DNA of 11,728 nt from FW021-bin31 sp036278455 (lineage in GTDB: Bacteria; Bacteroidota; Bacteroidia; Chitinophagales; Chitinophagaceae): the NCBI GenBank assembly GCA_036278455.1, contig DASULB010000440.1, positions 1 to 11,728 on the forward strand. Reading direction: 5' to 3'. Every line of letters begins with the position of its first letter. Position 1 is the first letter of the stretch. Positions 1 to 4,748 of the stretch are shown here, piece by piece. The position numbers were made by a program, and so were the translations under genes. Under the pieces are notes generated by a model that had not been told where the DNA came from, made no database searches, and saw only the letters and a program-made list of their open reading frames with translations.

Positions 1-655
1 ACGGACAGCCAATCAGAAAAAAATGGTAGCCCTGGTGGAGGAAAACGATATCGTCTTTGTGGTGGGCCCCGCCGGAACGGGAAAAACCTACACCGCGGTG
101 GCGCTGGCGGTTAGGGCGCTGAAGAACAAAGCCGTTAAAAAGATCATCCTGACACGCCCCGCCGTCGAAGCGGGGGAAAGCCTGGGTTTTCTTCCCGGTG
201 ACCTGAAAGAGAAGATAGACCCTTATCTCCGTCCGCTTTATGACGCGCTCGATGACATGATCCCTGCCGATAAACTGAATTATTATATGGCCACCCGCGT
301 GATAGAGATCGCGCCGCTGGCCTACATGCGCGGGCGGACCCTGGATAATTCCTTTATCATATTGGATGAAGCCCAGAACGCCACCGATCTCCAGCTAAAG
401 ATGTTTTTAACCCGTATCGGCGCTTCGGCCAAAGCCATCATCAACGGAGACCTGACACAGGTGGACCTGCCGCTGAACCAACGATCAGGGCTCTCCAAAG
501 CGGTTCGTTTGCTCAAGCACATTCCTGGCATCGGTCATCTGGAACTCGATGAACAGGACGTCGTGCGACACCGTCTGGTCAAGGCCATCATCAGGGCTTA
601 CGAAAACGAGAAAGACCAGGAGCAGCGCCACCATACACCACCCTTAAAGGAATGA
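1..655 (+). CDS. phoH: PhoH family ATPase, 5' end cut off by window edge
   Basis: PhoH-family P-loop ATPase, cytoplasmic; in this family the domain binds and hydrolyses ATP and is linked to RNA metabolism and phosphate or stress responses, but the substrate is unsettled. The frame is open to the left edge (upstream residues read RTANQKK before the first ATG at 23). That matches family sequence preceding the ATPase core, so the true start lies outside the window. Counting from the ATG at 23, the Walker A motif GPAGTGKT is at residues 15-22, Walker B IILDEAQN at 112-119, and the family motif NGDLTQVDLP at 141-150. The C-terminus is a short charged tail. The stop overlaps the next start codon as ATGA at 652-655, implying one mRNA and probable translational coupling. 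Family assignment is secure. Confidence 0.95.
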   Translation, partial: RTANQKKMVALVEENDIVFVVGPAGTGKTYTAVALAVRALKNKAVKKIILTRPAVEAGESLGFLPGDLKEKIDPYLRPLYDALDDMIPADKLNYYMATRVIEIAPLAYMRGRTLDNSFIILDEAQNATDLQLKMFLTRIGASAKAIINGDLTQVDLPLNQRSGLSKAVRLLKHIPGIGHLELDEQDVVRHRLVKAIIRAYENEKDQEQRHHTPPLKE

Positions 656-1323
656 TCACCCATCGTCCACCGGAATTTTTGTGTTTTTTGCTGGGACTGG
701 GCATCCTGTTTCTGCCTTTTTCCTGCAGGGATGCCGTGTCCAGAGATGCTTCCTCCGTGGAGAAGACCAGGGCAAGGCTGAGCGCCGACGAAAAAAAGAT
801 ACTTTACGGAAAGTCCTTATTAAAGGATGGTGATCTGGTGCTCAGGACCGGCAATGATTTTATCAGTCTGACCTTGCGGCAGTTTTCCATGAAGAACAAA
901 ACTTATTCCCATTGCGGTATTGTCAGGATACAGCAGGGAAAGGTATTTGTTTACCACGCCATCGGGGGGGAGGATAATCCTGATGCCAGGCTTCGCAGAG
1001 ATCGTTTTGAACAGTTCTGCAACCCGGGGCACAACCTGGGGTTTGGCATTTTCCGTTACAAGCTGGATGCTTCGCAGCAACATCGCCTGGACAGCCTGGT
1101 GGCAATGTATTATCGCCTGAGGATACGCTTTGACCTGAGATTTGATCTAAAGACCGACAGCAGTTTTTATTGCGCGGAATTTGTATACAAGGTCCTGGAA
1201 GGCGCCACCCGCCAGCCTGGTTACCTTCCCTTGTCCCACATCGGGAACTTCCGGTATGTCGCCATTGATAACCTTTTTCTGAACCCTCACACGACCGCTA
1301 TCTACCAAACGGTATTCCGTTAA
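652..1323 (+). CDS. YiiX-like permuted NlpC/P60 (papain-fold) hydrolase, probably exported
   Basis: This 223-residue protein resembles the circularly permuted NlpC/P60 group (YiiX/YebB-like, old DUF830), in which the catalytic His precedes the Cys. Visible motifs are a DGDLVLRTG strand at 60-67, SHCGIV with His87, VYHAIGG with His102, and YCAEFVY with Cys174 and Glu176. Known members cleave amide or ester bonds in peptidoglycan or lipid substrates; the substrate here cannot be read from sequence. Residues 10-24 are hydrophobic and end at Cys25 (LPFSC). This suggests a signal peptide, perhaps lipoprotein type, but the lipobox is poor (Pro at -3, Phe at -2). The ATG is fixed by its 4-nt overlap with the phoH stop. 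A GC hairpin with a T tract follows directly, so the pair probably ends an operon. Confidence 0.75.
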   Translation: MITHRPPEFLCFLLGLGILFLPFSCRDAVSRDASSVEKTRARLSADEKKILYGKSLLKDGDLVLRTGNDFISLTLRQFSMKNKTYSHCGIVRIQQGKVFVYHAIGGEDNPDARLRRDRFEQFCNPGHNLGFGIFRYKLDASQQHRLDSLVAMYYRLRIRFDLRFDLKTDSSFYCAEFVYKVLEGATRQPGYLPLSHIGNFRYVAIDNLFLNPHTTAIYQTVFR

Positions 1324-1327
1324 ACCG

Positions 1328-1352
1328 CGCCGCCGGCCGGCGATGATTTTTT
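1328..1352 (+). terminator. Candidate intrinsic terminator after the YiiX-like gene
   Basis: Five nucleotides after the stop codon, CGCCG (1328-1332) can pair with CGGCG (1338-1342) around the loop CCGGC, followed by ATGA and six T. The all-GC stem is short and the T run starts four bases after it, so efficiency is uncertain. A near-identical motif occurs at 10972-10991. The next gene has its own promoter-like boxes directly downstream, consistent with an operon boundary here. Confidence 0.4.
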
Positions 1353-1380
1353 GAACGTTGGGAAGTTTACAGTATTTTTG
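1350..1380 (+). promoter_or_regulatory. Bacteroidota-type promoter for the DUF4878-like lipoprotein
   Basis: TTTG at 1350-1353 and TATTTTTG at 1373-1380 are separated by 19 bp, matching the Bacteroidota sigma-ABfr consensus TTTG / 19-21 bp / TAnnTTTG. The ATG at 1404 lies 23 bp after the -7 box, leaving a leader of roughly 15-20 nt. This is the best two-box match among the intergenic regions examined. The -33 box overlaps the end of the T tract of the preceding candidate terminator. Confidence 0.55.
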
Positions 1381-1403
1381 TTTCCACTGAAACCTTTTAG
1401 CCC

Positions 1404-1877
1404 ATGAAGCGTCCGTATCTTTTGCTGGTCCCGGCCATCCTGCTTGTTTTGGCCCTTCCGGGCTGTAAACACCGTCCCGATCCAAAGGAAGTCTCCCTGA
1501 AATTCTTGACGGCGATACAGAAGGCGAATTATACTGAAGCAAAGAAGTACGCTACGGACGACAGCAAGGCCATGCTGGACGCGCTGTCCTCCTTTCAGAA
1601 AATGCTCCCGGAATCTTCCCAGGAGAAAATTAAAAATGAAAAATTCAATATCCGCGATGTGACGGTCCGGGATTCTTTCGCGGTGGTAACCTACGCCAGC
1701 GACATGGACACTACCGGTAAGCTCCTGAGACTGAAAAAGGAACACGGGAACTGGAAAGTGGCGTTCACAAAAGAGACGATCCTGCCGGAACTGAACAAAC
1801 CGTTGAACGAAAGCGACTCCACCCTGATGACGCCGGATTCACTGTTACTGCGAAAGGACAGTGCGCGGCTGCATTAA
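1404..1877 (+). CDS. DUF4878-like lipoprotein (NTF2-like fold)
   Basis: A 157-residue protein with a clear lipoprotein signal: basic start, hydrophobic residues 5-18 and LPGC with the lipidation Cys at 21. The mature part follows the pattern of DUF4878 proteins of Bacteroidota. It has an N-terminal helix (PKEVSLKFLTAIQKANYTEAKKY, about 27-49), a middle helical stretch, and strands near 83-97 ending in AVVTYAS. These are followed by LLRLKKEHGNWKVAF, where the LxKxxGxWKV signature is typical of the NTF2-like fold. No catalytic residues are evident and the molecular role of the family is unknown. The Ser/Asp-rich C-terminal tail (about 135-157) is probably disordered. The ATG at 1404 is chosen because the signal peptide begins there and a promoter ends 23 bp upstream. 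Confidence 0.75.
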   Translation: MKRPYLLLVPAILLVLALPGCKHRPDPKEVSLKFLTAIQKANYTEAKKYATDDSKAMLDALSSFQKMLPESSQEKIKNEKFNIRDVTVRDSFAVVTYASDMDTTGKLLRLKKEHGNWKVAFTKETILPELNKPLNESDSTLMTPDSLLLRKDSARLH

Positions 1878-1924
1878 CGCCCGGTTAAAATGGAAAGGAC
1901 ATCCCGAAATGTCAGCCTTTACCA

Positions 1925-1932
1925 TACCTTTG
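1925..1932 (+). promoter_or_regulatory. -7-like box TACCTTTG upstream of ppa
   Basis: TACCTTTG fits the Bacteroidota -7 consensus TAnnTTTG exactly, but no TTG or TTTG is present at the expected 17-23 bp upstream. If used, transcription would start near 1937-1940. That would exclude the ATG at 1937 as a normal start and favour the ATG at 1961. Confidence 0.35.
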
Positions 1933-1960
1933 GCTAATGGAAATAAAAGAAAAAAAAGAT

Positions 1961-2506
1961 ATGTTTAACCCATGGCATCATGTATCCCCGGGAAGCCGCC
2001 TTCCCCAGTACGTAACCGGTATCATCGAGATACCAAAGGGCTCCAGGGCCAAATACGAACTGGACAAAAGCAACGGGATGCTTCGCCTTGACAGGGTGCT
2101 TTATTCTTCGGTGTATTATCCTGCCAATTATGGTTTTATCCCGCGGACTTATTGCGATGACAATGATCCCCTGGACATTCTTATTCTGTCACAGATCGAG
2201 TTTGCTCCTTTATGCCTGGTCAACGCAAAAGTGATCGGCGTGATGCAAATGATCGACCAGGGCGAAGCGGATGACAAGATCATCGCGGTAGCGGCCGATG
2301 ATGTCAGTGTCAACCACGTCAATGAGATCGCTGAACTGCCGCCGCATTTTATCAAGGAGCTCAGGCATTTCTTTGAAGAATATAAAAAGCTGGAGAATAA
2401 AAAGGTAAGCGTGGAGGAATTTCAGGACAAGGCGGTAGCCGAAAAAATCGTGCTGCAGAGCCTGGAAGACTATAAGGATCTGATAAAGGAGGAATACCAG
2501 GGTTAG
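1961..2506 (+). CDS. ppa: Inorganic pyrophosphatase, family I
   Basis: Soluble Mg-dependent enzyme hydrolysing pyrophosphate to two phosphates, which pulls nucleotide, aminoacyl-tRNA and polymer synthesis forward. The start at 1961 gives 181 residues, normal for bacterial family I, beginning MFNPWHHVSPG. The metal-binding signature DNDPLD is at 67-72. IPKGSRAKYELD (24-35) carries conserved Lys, Arg and Glu residues, YYPANYGFIP is at 52-61, and GEADDKIIAV (101-110) contains the next Asp pair. An in-frame ATG at 1937 would add eight residues (MEIKEKKD). It is less likely because relatives start at the MxNPWH stretch and a -7-like box ends only four bases before it. The gene converges on the minus-strand peptidase with 22 bp between stop codons. 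Confidence 0.93.
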   Translation: MFNPWHHVSPGSRLPQYVTGIIEIPKGSRAKYELDKSNGMLRLDRVLYSSVYYPANYGFIPRTYCDDNDPLDILILSQIEFAPLCLVNAKVIGVMQMIDQGEADDKIIAVAADDVSVNHVNEIAELPPHFIKELRHFFEEYKKLENKKVSVEEFQDKAVAEKIVLQSLEDYKDLIKEEYQG

Positions 2507-2528
2507 GTATTTCAGGCGGTGTAACCGG

Positions 2529-3299
2529 CTAAAAGAATCGTCTGATCCTGTCCAGCTGATGGGTATGTTCGCCGGTATCCGCATGCAGGATCCCGTAGTC
2601 GTCAAGTTTATCCACCCTTACTTTTCCGGAAGCGTGGATGATCTCAAAGTCATTGAGCATCATGCCCACGTGCGTGACTTTCCCCTCTGCGTTTTTGAAG
2701 AAGGCCAGATCGCCGCAATGGGGCTTTTTTCCGCGTTCCAGTTCCTCCCCGCAGCGTGCCTGCATGTGCGCGTCCCGGGGGAGCATCTTGCCGAGCAACC
2801 GGTAAACGGATTGGGTAAAACCGGAGCAGTCAACGCCAAAAATGGAGCGACCGCCCCAGAGGTAGGGCGTGTTAAGATATTGAAAGGCGAATTGGCGGAT
2901 CATCTTTTCGGTGATGGGAAGATGGTCGGGTTTCAGGGGGGTACCCTTGTAGATGACTGTCACTTTTCCCCAGTGCATCTCTCCGTGCCGCATGCCTTTA
3001 AGAAAACTTCCCAATGAGATGTTCATGGGGTGCCCGCTTACGTTTGCCGGGGTGAGCAGTTCGCCGGTATATTCTTCGGTAGGTTCGTAATAGAGCTCTT
3101 CCTCAATCTCCGTCAGCTGGTTTCCCATGGCCCAGCCTTCGTACTGGTCGTATTGGTTCCGCAGTTTTACCCATCCTCCCTCACTGTGTTCAAGCACGAC
3201 GCCACATTCGCCAAAAATCAACTGACTGGTCATTTCACTCCTGTGGGATGGCTCCGCCCGCAAAGGCATTGCCGGCACCACGCAGATTTTATGTTCCAT
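2529..3299 (-). CDS. SH3b-NlpC/P60 (C40) peptidase, probably cytoplasmic, YkfC-like
   Basis: Cysteine peptidase of clan CA, family C40, whose members cleave the gamma-D-Glu to diamino-acid bond of peptidoglycan stem peptides. With the ATG at 3297-3299 the protein has 256 residues. The N-terminal half (about 15-120) looks like bacterial SH3-type repeats (GGWVKLRN...YEGWAMGNQL). The NlpC/P60 domain (about 130-256) has YLWGGRS, VDCSGF with catalytic Cys158, THVGMM with His210 and IIHASG with His222. There is no signal peptide or hydrophobic segment. With the SH3b-C40 order, this resembles YkfC-type enzymes that recycle muropeptides in the cytoplasm, an inference from architecture. A TTG two codons upstream (3305) is a poorer start. 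It is the only confident minus-strand gene here and is divergent from the ECF sigma gene. Confidence 0.88.
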   Translation of the reverse strand: MEHKICVVPAMPLRAEPSHRSEMTSQLIFGECGVVLEHSEGGWVKLRNQYDQYEGWAMGNQLTEIEEELYYEPTEEYTGELLTPANVSGHPMNISLGSFLKGMRHGEMHWGKVTVIYKGTPLKPDHLPITEKMIRQFAFQYLNTPYLWGGRSIFGVDCSGFTQSVYRLLGKMLPRDAHMQARCGEELERGKKPHCGDLAFFKNAEGKVTHVGMMLNDFEIIHASGKVRVDKLDDYGILHADTGEHTHQLDRIRRFF

Positions 3300-3529
3300 A
3301 CACAAGAATGGTAGTGTTTTAATATGGTAAACAGGGTTTGTTAAAATTAGTTGTTAAAAGTAAAGGGAAATGGAAAAAACCATGCCAAAATGAAATGGCA
3401 CACACGCTTCAGAACGACGTCACCGTGCTGCCGGATCCAGCGGCGGCTGATGGCGGCATTGACGGTGGCAATGATTATGGAAAGGAAGGACGATAGCATC
3501 TTTAAGGGGTAAAATCGTATTTTTAGACG
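3300..3529. other. Divergent intergenic region between peptidase and ECF sigma gene
   Basis: This 230-bp gap must hold promoters in both directions, yet I see no good two-box promoter. TATTTTTA at 3518-3525 is a -7-like box only four bases before the sigma GTG. TGCCA (3383-3387) and TGGCA (3396-3400) form a 5-bp hairpin; read on the minus strand it is followed by TGG and six T, resembling a weak terminator. A minus-strand 50-codon frame (3499 to 3347) and a plus-strand 33-codon frame (3395-3496) are open, but neither resembles a known family. Confidence 0.5.
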
Positions 3530-4132
3530 GTGAATCCATCAGACGCTTCATATTGGACCGATCAGCAGTTACTGGAAAAATACAGGAAGGGGCATCATAA
3601 TGAATGGCTGGGCATCCTGCTGGAAAGATATCTTCATCTCATTTTCGGGGTGTGTATGAAATACCTCAAAAACGAAGAGGACGCCAGGGACACAACCCAG
3701 CAGATCTGTTTGCAGGTGCTCGGGACCCTTCCCCGCCACCAGGTTACCTATTTTAAATCATGGCTCTACCAGGTGGCCAAAAATCATTGCCTGATGAAGC
3801 TGCGCCAGGGTCGTCACAGGCGTATACTGCCGCTGTCGGAAGGAGAAATAGCGGAGGATATAACTGATGGGGAGCGTGCACCGGATTTTCAAGAACAGGA
3901 AGTACAATACCGGCATCTCAACCAGGCGCTGGCGACGCTGAATGAACCGCAGCGCAGGTGCCTGGAGTTGTTCTACCTGCAGAAAAAGACCTACCAGGAG
4001 GTATCGGAGGAGGCAGGTTACAGCCTCTCCCAGGTAAAGAGCCATATTCAAAACGGGAAACGCAACCTGAAGCTGACGATGGAACGCCTGGCAAAGGAAG
4101 CCGCCCCGGAGGAAAACGGCAACGAGCCGTAA
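3530..4132 (+). CDS. ECF-type RNA polymerase sigma factor (sigma-70 family)
   Basis: A 200-residue extracytoplasmic-function sigma factor. Region 2 spans about 25-95 (LLERYLHLIFGVCMKYLKNEEDA, then a Q-rich helix and FKSWLYQVAKNHCLMKLR) and would bind core polymerase and the -10 element. A variable acidic linker at 100-125 joins it to region 4 (about 130-185; ALATLNEPQRRCLELFYL followed by the HTH KTYQEVSEEAGYSLSQVKSHI). The start is GTG at 3530. The in-frame TAG at 3524-3526 leaves no earlier start, and region 2 begins too soon afterwards for a much later one. The membrane anti-sigma gene follows after 29 bp, so the pair is presumably co-transcribed and the sigma factor held at the membrane until a signal arrives. 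Target genes cannot be read from the window. Confidence 0.92.
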   Translation: MNPSDASYWTDQQLLEKYRKGHHNEWLGILLERYLHLIFGVCMKYLKNEEDARDTTQQICLQVLGTLPRHQVTYFKSWLYQVAKNHCLMKLRQGRHRRILPLSEGEIAEDITDGERAPDFQEQEVQYRHLNQALATLNEPQRRCLELFYLQKKTYQEVSEEAGYSLSQVKSHIQNGKRNLKLTMERLAKEAAPEENGNEP

Positions 4133-4161
4133 AAATAAAATCATTGACAAACGGATCATCG

Positions 4162-4572
4162 ATGAAAACAGCAGCATCATCTATTTTTGAACAAACGGAT
4201 TGCCCCGGCCAGCAGCGCCTGATAGACTATCTGGAGGGCAGGTTGACGGAACAGGAGACCCATGAGGTAGAGGTGCATGTTTCCGGATGCAGCTTTTGCA
4301 GTGACGCGCTGGAAGGCCTGATGGCCATCAAGGACAAAGCGCAGATCCCTATCATTGTGAAGCAGATCCATAACCAGCTTCGCCACGATTTACAATCACA
4401 CCGGGAGAAAAAAAGAAAACAAAAAATGTATGTATGGCTCTCGGCATTGATCGTGATCATCCTTTTGATCCTGCTGGTGGCTTTTTTCGCCATCTATTAT
4501 TCCATGAAAAGAGAGCGGCAGCAGCAGCACACGCCGCCGTCCACCGAACAGGTTACCCGCCCGGCGCGATAA
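4162..4572 (+). CDS. Membrane anti-sigma factor with zinc-finger-like HxxxCxxC motif
   Basis: A 136-residue single-pass membrane protein directly downstream of the ECF sigma gene. The N-terminal cytoplasmic part holds a small helical domain with His39, Cys43 and Cys46 in the HxxxCxxC arrangement of zinc-binding anti-sigma factors (zf-HC2 type), expected to clamp the sigma factor. A basic stretch (REKKRKQK, 81-88) precedes one membrane helix at about 90-113. Only about 23 polar residues remain outside (Gln/Pro/Thr-rich). There is therefore no periplasmic sensor domain, and the signal must come from a partner or through proteolysis. The ATG at 4162 is chosen because in-frame sequence upstream overlaps the sigma gene and has no homologous character. 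The domain order and neighbour make the role fairly sure. Confidence 0.83.
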   Translation: MKTAASSIFEQTDCPGQQRLIDYLEGRLTEQETHEVEVHVSGCSFCSDALEGLMAIKDKAQIPIIVKQIHNQLRHDLQSHREKKRKQKMYVWLSALIVIILLILLVAFFAIYYSMKRERQQQHTPPSTEQVTRPAR

Positions 4573-4666
4573 TCTGCCGTCCTGACTGACGGGAATTTCT
4601 GCCACGGCGGTGCCTGGTTGTCCTCCGGGGATTTGGGTTTAATTATTATTTGAAAGCCGGTTGTTG

Positions 4667-4674
4667 TAATTTTG
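4667..4674 (+). promoter_or_regulatory. -7-like box TAATTTTG upstream of the dehydrogenase
   Basis: TAATTTTG is an exact TAnnTTTG match 47 bp before the first of two duplicated ATGs. TTTG at 4649-4652 lies only 14 bp upstream, shorter than the usual 19-21 bp, so the -33 box is weak or absent. The predicted start site, about 4679-4681, falls inside an 18-bp inverted repeat. Confidence 0.4.
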
Positions 4675-4691
4675 CGTCTCTAAAGAGACGC
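4674..4691. repeat. Perfect inverted repeat GCGTCTC-TAAA-GAGACGC (operator-like or 5'-end hairpin)
   Basis: The 7-bp arms are perfectly complementary around a 4-nt loop. The left arm overlaps the last G of the -7 box and the whole repeat covers the likely transcription start. It could be a repressor operator, or an RNA hairpin at the 5' end of the dehydrogenase mRNA. No regulator gene in the window obviously pairs with it. Confidence 0.55.
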
Positions 4692-4720
4692 TGAAGAGAA
4701 GCACTTTTATAAACGGACAT

Positions 4721-4748
4721 AATGACTCCTGAGAATGACTCCTGAGAA
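4721..4748 (+). repeat. 13-bp tandem duplication covering the dehydrogenase start codon
   Basis: ATGACTCCTGAGA occurs twice head to tail, at 4722-4734 and 4735-4747, with the 13-bp period extending one base on each side. Thirteen is not a multiple of three, so the first ATG reads MTPENDS and stops at 4743-4745, while the second opens the long gene. Confidence 0.9.

Noticed and set aside
1893..1920. Imperfect hairpin GACAT/ATGTC with flanking AAAG/CTTT between the lipoprotein gene and ppa
   Set aside because: Considered as a terminator, but the stem has a 3-nt bulge and no T tract follows; too weak to annotate.
2507..2530. Bidirectional terminator between the convergent ppa and peptidase genes
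   Set aside because: Only a 4-bp CGGT/ACCG pair with a 3-nt loop and no T tract on either side.
2559..3017. 152-codon plus-strand frame opposite the peptidase, with a second at 3030-3314
   Set aside because: The minus strand encodes a complete C40 peptidase with catalytic residues; the plus frames show no family signature.
3958..4161. 68-codon upstream extension of the anti-sigma frame
   Set aside because: It lies almost wholly inside the sigma gene in another frame and has low-complexity, Pro/Gly/Lys-rich content. The domain starts at the ATG at 4162.
4577..4592. CCGTC/GACGG hairpin after the anti-sigma gene
   Set aside because: A five-bp stem followed only by GAATTTCT, not a real T run; not enough for a terminator call.
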